A stretch of 64,000 bases of DNA from Rhizobium halophilum. Lineage in GTDB: Bacteria > Pseudomonadota > Alphaproteobacteria > Rhizobiales > Rhizobiaceae. Every line of letters begins with the position of its first letter. The stretch's first letter is position 1. The stretch spans positions 1-64,000 of the forward strand of contig NZ_JAKJHS010000009.1 of assembly GCF_021648825.1 (NCBI RefSeq), given 5' to 3'. The notes under the pieces are model-generated. The model saw nothing but the letters and a program-made list of their open reading frames with translations, was not told where the DNA came from and ran no database searches. A program made the translations under genes and the position numbers. Shown piece after piece: positions 26,975-35,284 of this stretch.

Positions 26975-27421
26975 ATGCGCTTGAGTTCTTGTGCCCTTGC
27001 GGTGGCCGCCGCCAGCCTGTGTCTTTCGTCTGCGCTTGCGCAGGAGGAGCCGCAGGTCGTGCGGCAGAACCTGATGAAAGAAATCGGTCGTTCGGTTGGC
27101 GCCATGGGTGCAATTGCCAAGGGCGAGAAACCTTACGATGCTGCGGTGGTGGAACAGTCGCTGACGACGATCAGCACCAATATCCAGGCGTTTCCCGACC
27201 AGTTTCCGCCAGGCTCCGAGGAGGGTCACGAAACCGACGCCCTGCCTATCGTCTGGGAAAGGCCGGAGGAATTCCGTTCACAGGCCGATGAACTCTATTC
27301 GGAAGCACAGGCCCTGCTCGCGGCCATGCCTGCCGATCAGGCGGCGGTTGGCGAGGCAATGCGCCGTCTCGGTGCAACCTGCTCCGATTGTCATGAGACC
27401 TTTCGGGCAAAGAAGCAGTAG
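26975..27421 (+). CDS. Cytochrome c' (class II c-type cytochrome), second copy
   Basis: 148-residue periplasmic cytochrome, a tandem duplicate of the gene before it: shared stretches include QEEPQ, AIAKGEKPYDA and AFPDQFP. The signal peptide ends ALA before QEEPQ, and the haem motif is CSDCHETF near the C-terminus. ATG 26975 follows CGGAGGAATT; an in-frame start at 26867 is not credible. Together with the dihaem cytochrome gene starting 64 bases later it forms a likely operon. Whether the copies have different partners or bind NO cannot be told. Confidence 0.9.
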   Translation: MRLSSCALAVAAASLCLSSALAQEEPQVVRQNLMKEIGRSVGAMGAIAKGEKPYDAAVVEQSLTTISTNIQAFPDQFPPGSEEGHETDALPIVWERPEEFRSQADELYSEAQALLAAMPADQAAVGEAMRRLGATCSDCHETFRAKKQ

Positions 27422-27484
27422 GCGGCTTCTTGCCGGCGGCAACCTGATGTGTCGCCGAAGAGCCGCCAAAGGAGTGGAGACAGG

Positions 27485-28402
27485 ATGGCGTTGCGATGGC
27501 CACGGGTGCTGGGCGCCGGCGCGGCAGTAATTGTGCTCGGTGCGGCCGTTCTCTGGTACGGATCGGCGCCCCGACCGGCTTCAGCCGAAACCTGGGAGGG
27601 TTTGGGTGAGCCGGAATTTGCGCGCGGCGAAGCCTTGTTCTGGGCGGGCGGCTGCACGGGCTGCCACGCGGCGGACGGTGCAAAGGGCGAAGAGGTCCGG
27701 ATCTTGTCGGGCGGCCTTGCTCTGACCAGTCCCTTCGGGACCTTCCACGTGCCCAATATCTCGTCCGATCCTGAGGCCGGAATCGGCGCCTGGACACTCG
27801 CGGAATTCGGTAATGCCATGACCCGAGGCGTCGGCCGCGACGGCGAACACCTCTACCCCTCCTTCCCCTATACCTCCTATGTCCGCATGAGCCCTGCCGA
27901 CGTGAATGATCTCTACGGCTACCTGCAGACACTGCCGGCAAGCGGCAACGTGACACCGCCGCACGATCTGCCTTTCCCCTACAATATGCGCATGGCGCTG
28001 GGGCCGTGGAAGTTCCTGTTCTTCGCTGACGAGCCACGGGTGGAGATCGCGTCAGCCGATGACAGGATACGGCGCGGCCAGTTCCTCGTGGAGGGGCCCG
28101 GCCATTGCGGCGAGTGCCACACGCCGCGTAACGCGCTGGGCGGCTTGAAGACAGACCTCTGGCTGGCCGGTGCTGCGAATCCGGAAGGGGAGGGACGCAT
28201 CCCCAACATCACACCAGGATCCAGATCCGTCGGGAGCTGGAGTGAAGCCGACCTCGTTAGCTATTTCGAGACCGGGTTTACCCCCGACTACGATTCGGTC
28301 GGCGGCTCCATGGTGGAGGTTCAGCAGAACCTGTCGCATCTTCCCCAAGAGGATCTCGCCGCGATTGCGGCCTATCTGAAGGCTGTGCCGGCGCGGGAAT
28401 AG
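27485..28402 (+). CDS. Dihaem cytochrome c
   Basis: 305-residue exported or membrane-anchored cytochrome. An N-terminal hydrophobic segment (GAGAAVIVLGAAVLWYG) anchors or exports it. Two cytochrome c domains follow, with haem motifs CTGCH near residue 57 and CGECH near residue 206. Methionine ligands are likely in MSPADVNDLYGYLQTLP-type and later segments. It resembles the cytochrome subunits of alcohol/aldehyde or gluconate dehydrogenases, but no dehydrogenase gene is adjacent. It may pass electrons between the cytochromes c' and the respiratory chain; this is inference. Confidence 0.87.
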   Translation: MALRWPRVLGAGAAVIVLGAAVLWYGSAPRPASAETWEGLGEPEFARGEALFWAGGCTGCHAADGAKGEEVRILSGGLALTSPFGTFHVPNISSDPEAGIGAWTLAEFGNAMTRGVGRDGEHLYPSFPYTSYVRMSPADVNDLYGYLQTLPASGNVTPPHDLPFPYNMRMALGPWKFLFFADEPRVEIASADDRIRRGQFLVEGPGHCGECHTPRNALGGLKTDLWLAGAANPEGEGRIPNITPGSRSVGSWSEADLVSYFETGFTPDYDSVGGSMVEVQQNLSHLPQEDLAAIAAYLKAVPARE

Positions 28403-28414
28403 AACGATCCTGAT

Positions 28415-28903
28415 TTATCGGTCAGGGAGCCGGATAGCCGCGGATGCGCCCGCTGCGACCTCGTTGTCAAGGCTGCCCGCCGACTTGGTCAGGAGGATGT
28501 TGCGCATCAGCGAAACGAGGGCGCTGGTGGTGGACGTGTCGAGACGCCCGGATTCACGAACGCCGACGACTGTGCAGATTTCGATCATCTGCGCGCCTTG
28601 AGCCACCCGGATCATGCTCCACTCTGGGAAAATACGCTCCTCGGCTGCGGCAAGCTCAATAAGGTTGACCCGCTTGTGCCTGAGATCGAGGCATATCTTT
28701 TCGAACGTCGCCTCGAGCGCCCCCAGCGGCCCTTCCAGCGCCTGGATGAAGACGCCCCCGGAGGCGATGAGCGCCCCGGTGAGCCCTGAGAGATGGTTCG
28801 ATTGCTCAGACGCCGACACGATTTGATCAATCTGATGATCGATCTGGTCCTTCGAACCGTTCAGGGCGATTTCGCTACGGTAGAGAAGTCTGTAGAGCGG
28901 CAT
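28415..28903 (-). CDS. BLUF-domain blue-light photoreceptor
   Basis: 162-residue protein whose first 100 residues are a BLUF flavin photoreceptor. The key residues are all present: Tyr8 (LYRLLYRS), Asn36 (SNHLSGLTGAL), Gln54 (VFIQALEG), Trp95 and Met97 (FPEWSM), with the same Asn-to-Gln and Gln-to-Trp spacing as in AppA. The C-terminal 60 residues are a short helical cap. Its ATG lies 8 bases after the stop of the GGDEF-EAL gene, with GAGG overlapping that stop, so the two are translationally coupled. It has no output domain of its own, so it likely acts on its partner. Confidence 0.9.
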   Translation of the reverse strand: MPLYRLLYRSEIALNGSKDQIDHQIDQIVSASEQSNHLSGLTGALIASGGVFIQALEGPLGALEATFEKICLDLRHKRVNLIELAAAEERIFPEWSMIRVAQGAQMIEICTVVGVRESGRLDTSTTSALVSLMRNILLTKSAGSLDNEVAAGASAAIRLPDR

Positions 28904-28911
28904 CTGATACC

Positions 28912-31263
28912 TCACGCAACGGATTGCAGGGGCTCGTTGAACAGCGCCCGGATTGAAACTGATTCGATCGGCCGGCTGATCAGGTAACCTTGTATTTGGT
29001 TGCACCCCTCCGAAACCGTGAACGCCCGTTGCTCTGCGGTCTCTACGCCTTCCACGGTTACCGTCATGTTGAGCTTTGCAGCAAGCGATGTCAGAGCCTG
29101 TATGATGGCGACGGACTCCTGGTCTTCCGGGACCTGTCGAACGAACGACCGGTCGATCTTGATCTTGCTGAATGGGAATCGCCGTAGGTAGCTCAAGGAC
29201 GAATAGCCGGTGCCGAAGTCGTCCATGGAAATCCGAATGCCCATGGCACGCAGCGCGTGCAACGTGTTGTAGGTCGTCTCTTCGTCCTGAAGAAGGGCGG
29301 TCTCGGTGATCTCCAGTTCAAGTCTTGACCCGGGCAGCCCGGTATCCTGCAAGATCTGCATCACCCGGGCGGCAAGCGCACTATCACGAAGCTGCACCGG
29401 CGAAAGGTTGACGGCCACCGTCAGATGCGAAGGCCAGCCCGTTGCCTGTTCGCATGCCGTTCGAAGCACCCATTCCCCCAGCGGCGAAATCAAGCCTATT
29501 TCTTCGGCGAGCGGTATGAAATCGGCAGGCGGCACCATGCCGCGCTCGGGGTGTCGCCAGCGAACCAGAGCCTCGGCGCCCTGGAACCGGCCGTCACCTG
29601 GATCGACCTGCGGCTGGTAATGAACCTCGAACTCCTCCCGAACCAGCGCACGCCTTAGATCGAGCTCAAGTTGGCGACGGGCTTGCGCCCGCTCTCTCAT
29701 CTCGCGTTCAAACCGTCGATAAACGCTTCCTCCGGCATGTTTCGCTGTGTAGAGCGCGAGATCCGCGCTTCTGCTCAGGACGGAGGGATTGCTGCCATCC
29801 GCGGGGCCGATGGCAATGCCCACGCTCGCTGCGATGTCCATGATTGAGCCGTCGATCAGATAGGGCCGCCCGAGAACATCGATGATTGTCTCAGCAGTAT
29901 CCTGAGCCAACTCTTCATCGACAATGATTGCGAACTCGTCGCCTCCGAGGCGGGCAATCGATGTAGTGCTTCCACAGCAGGCGGAAAGTCTGCGGGCCAC
30001 GCGCTTGAGGAGTTCGTCGCCCATCGCATGGCCAAAGGTGTCGTTGACGAACTTGAAGCGGTCGAGATCCAGAAGAAGGAGCGCAAAACGCTCTTCCGTT
30101 GCATTCGCCTTCTCGCAGTTGGCGGACAGGATCTGATTGAACTGTAATCTGTTGGCAAGCCCAGTCAAGGCATCGGTAAACGCCAGCGTCCTCATCCTCT
30201 GCTCCGTGCGAAGCCGTTCCCGCTGGTCACGGATGGCCACAACCGTCTGGTCCACGTTTCCGATCTTCACGATCTTGCGGAGCAGCCTGACGGGAACGCG
30301 GGTTCCGTCGTTCGTGAAGAGTTCGCCGTCCTGTTCCTGATGCTCGGACAGCTTCGAAAGCGGGGTGTCCGGAAGCAGGCTGGACAGGGTTCTGCCCTTC
30401 AAGTCCTGTTGCGAGCAGCCGACGAGCGTGGCCAGACTGCCGTTGACGGCGTCGATCGTCCCATCTCGACAGATGGCGAGGCCTTCTACGGCCAGATCGG
30501 CAAGCTGCTTCAGGCGTGACCTGTCCCTGATGGCCTGTGCGCGTGCGGCAAGCGCGAACCGCAGCCCCATGAAGGCGAGCACGACCAGCGCGGCGCATAC
30601 GGCGGCGACGATCGGCGCCACGACGTCGGGAGGAAGGGCCGACTCGGGAAGGCTGATGCGGGGATCGAAGGTGAGTTCCAGCGCTGCCATGCCTGCGAAG
30701 TGCAACAGGGCGATGGCGGACAGGATCAGGGGCCCGGCCAGATGGCGAAGACTATTCCGCTTGTCCCCGGATAGCACCATCGCTGCGGCAAACAGGGGCA
30801 GGGACCATGCCAGCGAGAGAGCGACCAGTTGGACGTTCCAGGTGACCCGGCCCGTCACGAGATAGGCGGCCTGACCGAGATAGTGCAGGAGCGCGATGCT
30901 CAGGCCGAGCAGCAGGCCGGCACCGGCCCGTCTCAGTCGGTTGCGACTACCGATCGCTGTGCCCATGGACGCGCTGATGCCGATGATGGTGAGCAACAGA
31001 GACATGAGGGTCAGGAGTGGATCGAAGCCCGCTTGCATCCCTGGCTGGAAGGCAAGCAGGCCCACCATGTGCGTCGCCCAGGCCGTGCAAGCGCTGGAGA
31101 CAATGGCAACCGCTGCCCACGCCTTGCGACTGTTCCCTTCGACACGGCTGGCATGGCGTGCAAGCGAGATAGAAGCGTAGACGCCGGTCACGCAGACCAG
31201 GGCAGCGATCCAGAGCAGATCCTGGTCGTGCGCGTCGCGAAGGCAGCTGTAGATAGTTTCCAT
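28912..31263 (-). CDS. MHYT-PAS-GGDEF-EAL cyclic-di-GMP signalling protein
   Basis: 783-residue membrane protein. An MHYT sensor (residues 1-240) has about seven membrane helices with three HM/HY/HF motifs (His65, His127, His188), thought to bind metal and sense gases. A PAS-like region (250-350) follows, then GGDEF (355-515, signature LGGDEF at 439-444) and EAL (530-775, EALVRW at 564 and MDDFGTGYSSL at 680). Both catalytic signatures are intact, so it may be bifunctional; I see no RxxD inhibitory site before GGDEF. The start ATG ending at 31263 has AGGAGAG. The BLUF gene follows in the same operon. Confidence 0.93.
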   Translation of the reverse strand: METIYSCLRDAHDQDLLWIAALVCVTGVYASISLARHASRVEGNSRKAWAAVAIVSSACTAWATHMVGLLAFQPGMQAGFDPLLTLMSLLLTIIGISASMGTAIGSRNRLRRAGAGLLLGLSIALLHYLGQAAYLVTGRVTWNVQLVALSLAWSLPLFAAAMVLSGDKRNSLRHLAGPLILSAIALLHFAGMAALELTFDPRISLPESALPPDVVAPIVAAVCAALVVLAFMGLRFALAARAQAIRDRSRLKQLADLAVEGLAICRDGTIDAVNGSLATLVGCSQQDLKGRTLSSLLPDTPLSKLSEHQEQDGELFTNDGTRVPVRLLRKIVKIGNVDQTVVAIRDQRERLRTEQRMRTLAFTDALTGLANRLQFNQILSANCEKANATEERFALLLLDLDRFKFVNDTFGHAMGDELLKRVARRLSACCGSTTSIARLGGDEFAIIVDEELAQDTAETIIDVLGRPYLIDGSIMDIAASVGIAIGPADGSNPSVLSRSADLALYTAKHAGGSVYRRFEREMRERAQARRQLELDLRRALVREEFEVHYQPQVDPGDGRFQGAEALVRWRHPERGMVPPADFIPLAEEIGLISPLGEWVLRTACEQATGWPSHLTVAVNLSPVQLRDSALAARVMQILQDTGLPGSRLELEITETALLQDEETTYNTLHALRAMGIRISMDDFGTGYSSLSYLRRFPFSKIKIDRSFVRQVPEDQESVAIIQALTSLAAKLNMTVTVEGVETAEQRAFTVSEGCNQIQGYLISRPIESVSIRALFNEPLQSVA

Positions 31264-31604
31264 TGAAGCTCTCCTGACGCGCAATCTAGGTGAGGAGGGT
31301 AAACACCAAGCCGTGCTGCCCAGAATTTGCAGATGGACTTTCGGTTACGCTTAACGGATTTCCACCACGGGCCGGCAATCGGCAGATGAGCTATGCGGAC
31401 CGGCGCTCTGCTGACCGAATTGGGCGAGGCGGCGACTGCTCGACGCAGGCCTCCTCGCATTTCTCGATCATCTGAAGGCGGCTCACTCAACTGGCGATCC
31501 CGACGCACTGGCCGCCGCATATGCCGTGGGCTGAGCAGAAGTCTCGGAACGTCCCTTTCGGAACGATCCCATCCGCTGTCGGTTGAGCGGCGAAAGGATC
31601 ATCC
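31264..31604. other. Divergent intergenic region, no gene seen
   Basis: 341 bases between the MHYT-GGDEF-EAL gene (minus) and a CDF transporter (plus). No protein-like frame stands out. It contains the stress-type promoter at 31560 and presumably the promoter of the c-di-GMP gene, which I cannot identify. Confidence 0.45.
31560..31584 (+). promoter_or_regulatory. Near-consensus EcfG/RpoE2-type promoter of the CDF gene
   Basis: GGAAC (31560-31564), a 16-bp spacer, GGTT (31581-31584): the GTT core is kept and only the weak C is changed. It lies 20 bases before the start codon, so the leader would be very short, with AAGGA at its 5' end. Confidence 0.5.
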
Positions 31605-32561
31605 ATGGCCCACCACCATCATCAGCATTCCCAAGCAGAAGGCGGCGACCGTCGCATGGTGCTCGCCATCCTCGTCAATGTCGGCCTGACCTTCGCGCAG
31701 ATCGCTGGCGGCATCCTGTCCGGCAGCCTATCGCTGATCGCCGATGCGCTTCACAATTTCAGCGATGCGGCCTCGCTTGTCATCGCCGCCTATGCCCGGC
31801 GCATTGCCCGTCGGCCTTCGAATGCGGCAATGACTTTCGGCTATGTGCGGGCGGAAGTGGTGGCGGCGCTCATCAACTACACGACCCTGATCGTGATCGG
31901 CCTTTACCTCGTCTACGAGGCGGTCATGCGGTTCATCACGCCGGAGCCCGTAGAGGGCTGGATCGTCGTTTGGGTGGCCGTGGTGGCGCTGGTAGTCGAT
32001 CTGGCAACGGCCTTTCTCACCTATGCCATGTCGAAGGGCAGTATGAACATTCGTGCGGCCTTCGTGCACAATGTTGCCGATGCGCTGGGCTCCGTGGGCG
32101 TCATCATCGCCGGCACGCTGATCCTGCTCTACGACTGGCAGATCGTCGATCCGATTGTAACCCTGGCCATCGCGGCCTACATCCTTTGGCAGGCCTTCTC
32201 GGAAATCGGCGGTGCGATCCGCATGCTGATGCTCGGCACGCCATCCGACATCGACGTGCCCCAACTGATCGACCGGCTGTCAGGGGTGGAGGGCGTGGTG
32301 GACATCCATCACGTACATGTCTTCGCGATCGACGAACAACTGACGGCGATGGAAGCGCATGTCGTGCTGGCGGAGGGCCACGGAGAAGCGGCCGAGAGGG
32401 TTAAGGCACGGCTGAAGGAACTGGCTTCCCACGACTTCGGCATCCGCCACTCGACGCTCGAACTCTCCACCGGCGCCTGCTGCGAAGGCGAGGACGCTCG
32501 CAGCATCGGTCATGCGATCAGGTCATCATCCAAGAGCGCCGGCCACGCGCACGCTCACTGA
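31605..32561 (+). CDS. Cation diffusion facilitator (zinc/cobalt-type efflux)
   Basis: 318-residue inner-membrane CDF transporter. Six membrane segments carry the metal-site signatures HNFSDAASL (segment 2) and HNVADALGS (segment 5). His-rich ends (AHHHHQHSQ at the N-terminus and HAHAH at the C-terminus) and a C-terminal metal-binding domain (residues 215-300) follow. It would export Zn2+ or another divalent metal in exchange for protons. A stress-type promoter lies directly upstream. It is separate from the second CDF gene at 34516, which has its own MerR regulator. Confidence 0.92.
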   Translation: MAHHHHQHSQAEGGDRRMVLAILVNVGLTFAQIAGGILSGSLSLIADALHNFSDAASLVIAAYARRIARRPSNAAMTFGYVRAEVVAALINYTTLIVIGLYLVYEAVMRFITPEPVEGWIVVWVAVVALVVDLATAFLTYAMSKGSMNIRAAFVHNVADALGSVGVIIAGTLILLYDWQIVDPIVTLAIAAYILWQAFSEIGGAIRMLMLGTPSDIDVPQLIDRLSGVEGVVDIHHVHVFAIDEQLTAMEAHVVLAEGHGEAAERVKARLKELASHDFGIRHSTLELSTGACCEGEDARSIGHAIRSSSKSAGHAHAH

Positions 32562-32627
32562 ATGACTCGTCTTGCGGTTCTCACGGATGGATGCGGACGT
32601 TTCCTTCCGCGAGGGCGAGCCTCTTGT

Positions 32628-32645
32628 GCGAGCCGTTCGGCTCGC
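32628..32645. terminator. Hairpin between convergent genes
   Basis: GCGAGCC / GGCTCGC with a GTTC tetraloop lies between the CDF and GNAT stop codons. There is no T-run, so it is only a possible terminator for either side. Confidence 0.4.
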
Positions 32646-32652
32646 GAATCCA

Positions 32653-33141
32653 TCAGGCGAGCGCCTGCATGTAACGCATGCCGGTGACGGGCCGGGCAAG
32701 GAAGTCCATCTGCTCGTAGAACCGGTGCGCAGCGACATTGCCCGTCGCGGCGCTGACCGAGAGGTAGTCGCAGCCGGCGCTGCGGGCGATCTCCCGCGCA
32801 CGCGAGACGAGGTGTTGGCCAATCCCGTTGCCGCGCTGGCCGTCTCGGACGAAGAGGTGATGCAGGTCCATGCCGCGGCGGCCTTCCTGCGCCCTGTAGA
32901 GCGGCACCAGGATGGCGTAGCCCATCAGGCCATTGCCGCTGTCGGCGACCAGCGCCTGGATCCACGGCATGGGGCCAAACAGGTCGCGCTCCAGCGTCTC
33001 GGGCGTCATGCTCGCGGCATCGCCATGATGGGCGGCGAGGGCTGCGATCATCTCGTGCAGTTCCGGCAGGTCATGGCGCTTGGCGGCACGAATGGTGACG
33101 ACCGCCGGGCGGGGCAGGGTGGTTTCGGTATCTTCGGTCAT
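32653..33141 (-). CDS. GNAT-family N-acetyltransferase
   Basis: 162-residue acetyltransferase. The acetyl-CoA site reads RDGQRGNGIGQHLV (Q/RxxGxG/A), preceded by the strand LHHLFV and followed by AATGNVAAHRFYEQMDF. The substrate is unknown. The start ATG ending at 33141 has AAGGAAG. It is a single gene; a terminator at 33197 separates it from the toxin-antitoxin remnant upstream. Confidence 0.87.
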   Translation of the reverse strand: MTEDTETTLPRPAVVTIRAAKRHDLPELHEMIAALAAHHGDAASMTPETLERDLFGPMPWIQALVADSGNGLMGYAILVPLYRAQEGRRGMDLHHLFVRDGQRGNGIGQHLVSRAREIARSAGCDYLSVSAATGNVAAHRFYEQMDFLARPVTGMRYMQALA

Positions 33142-33196
33142 CTCTGGCTTCCTTCTGGTTCTTGTGCCGTCAGAGGAGCCGTCTTGAAACAACAAA

Positions 33197-33212
33197 GCCG
33201 CCTGACGGCGGC
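33197..33212 (-). terminator. Intrinsic terminator (minus strand)
   Basis: GCCGCC / GGCGGC with a 4-nt loop. On the minus strand it is followed by a T-rich run (TTTGTTGTTT), and the outer CAACAA/TTGTTG bases extend the stem. It would end transcription of the HTH/toxin remnant operon. Confidence 0.7.
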
Positions 33213-33360
33213 TTGTTGACATTGTGATCTGTCGAGCCGCCCGTTACCGGTAGGCCCAAAAATACGTGCAGGAGATGGGTGCGCGTGCGTCGATCATGCC
33301 GCGATTGATGCGCCGGATCGCAGAGGTTGTCAAGCGTGTCGACCATTCGTCGAGCACGCG

Positions 33361-33717
33361 CTACGCCGCCTTCAGGGTGAAATCGACGCGAACTTCGTCA
33401 TACGGAAAAATGACTTTTCCGTCCGCGGTGTTGTCGATGATACCAGCGGCGACAAGGGCAGTGACGTCGCCATGGACAGCTTTAATATCGCGGCCAACCC
33501 GCCGCGCCACCTGACGCACAGCCATAGCGCCCTGACCTGCCATTGCCTGGAGGATCTCCAAACGCTTCGCCGTTAGCACCTTCCAGAGAAGTTCGACTGA
33601 CGCAAAGTCGATGCGCGTCCCTTGAACCTGCCCGCGGAAGGCGGCAGCAATCTGCCTTTTGGTTTCCTCTATGGAGGAGAGGCCAAGCGTCACAACCGAC
33701 CGCGATCTTTCATCCAT
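33361..33717 (-). CDS. HTH antitoxin-like regulator (HVO_A0114/TumA type)
   Basis: 118-residue winged-helix protein. The helix-turn-helix lies at residues 50-95 (TAKRLEILQAMAGQ, AVRQVARRVGRDIKAVHGDVTALVAAGII), followed by a short wing. This is the family that partners TumE/DUF6516 toxins in type II toxin-antitoxin loci. The toxin frame directly upstream (33733-33984) is decayed, so this gene may now be a lone regulator. Its ATG is 15 bases from the toxin stop. It would bind its own promoter region upstream of the toxin remnant. Confidence 0.75.
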   Translation of the reverse strand: MDERSRSVVTLGLSSIEETKRQIAAAFRGQVQGTRIDFASVELLWKVLTAKRLEILQAMAGQGAMAVRQVARRVGRDIKAVHGDVTALVAAGIIDNTADGKVIFPYDEVRVDFTLKAA

Positions 33718-33732
33718 AGTTCCACGTCCTCC

Positions 33733-33984
33733 TAGAAATCATCCTGTAGCCGTTCCAAATCCACGAAGGCGTAAGCGACCTCTTCGTCGCCCATATGTTT
33801 GTGTCTCCTTCCCCGCCTCGTTGTCGTACCGCAGCACGCAAGCTTGGTTTGCTATCAGTGCCAGGCTGTACTTGAGATCGTGCAGACTTCCGCGAACCGG
33901 CTTCGGCACCCGCCATATCTTGATGTCCACGAAGCACGTCTCCGCGAGCGTCAGACGTTTCTGCAGCAGAAGCTTCGCCTTCAG
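33733..33984 (-). pseudogene. Decayed TumE-family (DUF6516) toxin
   Basis: Conceptual translation gives KAKLLLQKRLTLAET, then IWRVPKPVRGSLHDLKYSLAL and CVLRYDNEAGK, the family core. The expected end (HKHMGDEEVAYAFVDLERLQDDF) continues in another frame; about two bases are missing near 33800. The conserved start has CTG (33984-33982) where an ATG would be, after an in-frame stop. Loss of both start and frame makes the toxin inactive unless the assembly is wrong. The antitoxin-type gene follows intact. Confidence 0.7.
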
Positions 33985-34015
33985 TGTTGGAGTTTGCTAC
34001 AACAGCCTGACGTCG

Positions 34016-34429
34016 TCAATGCTCCGCCTCGCAGAGCCCATGGTCCGATAGCGCCCGAATCACATAGCAGTCTTCCACCGAATGGCCGCTGCAATGGGAG
34101 ACGATTCGCTCCAGTTCCTGCTCGAGTCTCCGGAGCTTTCCGATCTTTTTGCGCACGGCCGAAAGATGATCCTCGGCAATCTTGTCGGCACCTGCGCAAG
34201 GCGCATCCGGATGGCCGCTCAGTGCAATCAGGTCGCGGATCGCCGGAATGTCAAAGCCCAGGTCTCGCGCATGGCGGATGAAGGCAAGGCGCTCGAGGTC
34301 GTTCTTCTCGTAGCGCCGCTGGTTGCCTTCCGACCGCTGCGCTGCACTGATCAGCCCCATCCGCTCGTAGTAACGGATGGTCGGCACCTTGACCCCGGTC
34401 CGTCGTGACAAATCACCGATGGAGTACAT
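34016..34429 (-). CDS. MerR-family metal-responsive regulator
   Basis: 137-residue MerR protein: winged helix at residues 1-70 (YSIGDLSRRTGVKVPTIRYYERMGLI), a dimerisation helix, and a metal-binding end with Cys near 79 (DAPCAGAD) and HCSGHSVEDC (C-x7-C). The pattern fits the CadR/PbrR/ZntR group that senses Cd, Pb or Zn. It is divergent from a CDF-like transporter. The operator between them has a 19-bp -35/-10 spacing, the hallmark of MerR activation. The longer frame to 34525 runs through the operator and is rejected. Confidence 0.93.
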   Translation of the reverse strand: MYSIGDLSRRTGVKVPTIRYYERMGLISAAQRSEGNQRRYEKNDLERLAFIRHARDLGFDIPAIRDLIALSGHPDAPCAGADKIAEDHLSAVRKKIGKLRRLEQELERIVSHCSGHSVEDCYVIRALSDHGLCEAEH

Positions 34430-34445
34430 TTTGCGAAATCTCCTC

Positions 34446-34477
34446 TTGAACCTATAGTGGCTAGAGGGATTAGCTAT
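34446..34477 (+). promoter_or_regulatory. MerR-type promoter/operator of the cation transporter
   Basis: -35 TTGAAC (34446-34451) and -10 TAGCTA (34471-34476) are 19 bp apart. The spacer holds the dyad CCTATAG / CTAGAGG, close to the CadR/PbrR operator CCTATAG-n-CTACAGG. This is the classical overlong MerR promoter that needs regulator-induced DNA untwisting. Confidence 0.85.
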
Positions 34478-34515
34478 GGCGTGACCAAGAGTTCTGCAAC
34501 GAAAAGGTGACGACC

Positions 34516-35268
34516 ATGAGTGCATGCTGCGGCCACGGGAACACGACCTTCGAAGGCCTTTCGGCCGATTACAAGCGCCGGCTCTGGGCGGTGATCGCCA
34601 TCAACGGCCTGATGTTCTTTGTCGAGATGACGGCCGGACAGATGGCGCGCTCGCAGGCGCTGCAGGCGGATGCCCTGGATTTCTTCGCCGATGCCGTCAC
34701 CTACGGCATCTCGCTCGCCGTCATCGGCGCTTCCATCCGCATCCGCACCACGGCCGCTGCTGCCAAGGGCGTCAGCCTGTTCTTGATGGGCCTCTGGGTC
34801 TCAGGTTCAACGGTCTGGCGCGTGTTCTACAACGGCGTTCCCGAAGCGCCTGTGATGGGGCTGATCGGCCTGCTCGCACTCGCCGCCAATCTTCTCAGTG
34901 TCGTGCTGCTGATGAACTACAAGGATGGCGACGCAAATGTCCGCTCCGTCTGGCTCTGCTCACGCAATGATGCCATCGGCAACGTTATCGTCATGATTGC
35001 GGCCCTCGGCGTCTGGGGTACGGCCACCGCCTGGCCGGATCTCGCCGTCGCTGCGATCATGGCGGGCCTTTTCCTGTCTTCGGCGCTTCAGATCCTGCGG
35101 CAGTCGTGGCGGGAGTGGCAGTCGGGCGGTGAACTCTCGCTCGATCCCCATTCCGGCCACAGCCATGGCACGACCGAACCCGCCGCTCAGCAACTCGTAT
35201 CAGGTTGTGGAGAGGGGACTACGTGCTGCACGTCCTCCACGGATGCAGCACGAGCTGCCGTTCGCTGA
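34516..35268 (+). CDS. Cation transporter (CDF-like), MerR-controlled
   Basis: 250-residue membrane protein with about six helices. CDF-like metal-site helices appear as ALQADALDFFADAVTYG and CSRNDAIGN. The N-terminus has a CCGHG motif and the C-terminus HSGHSHG plus CGEGTTCC, likely metal-capturing tails. It would export Cd, Zn, Pb or a similar metal. ATG 34516 lies after AAAGGTG. The divergent MerR gene and its operator mean that it is induced by the metal it removes. Confidence 0.9.
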   Translation: MSACCGHGNTTFEGLSADYKRRLWAVIAINGLMFFVEMTAGQMARSQALQADALDFFADAVTYGISLAVIGASIRIRTTAAAAKGVSLFLMGLWVSGSTVWRVFYNGVPEAPVMGLIGLLALAANLLSVVLLMNYKDGDANVRSVWLCSRNDAIGNVIVMIAALGVWGTATAWPDLAVAAIMAGLFLSSALQILRQSWREWQSGGELSLDPHSGHSHGTTEPAAQQLVSGCGEGTTCCTSSTDAARAAVR

Positions 35269-35284
35269 CGAAAGCAGGGTGGGT

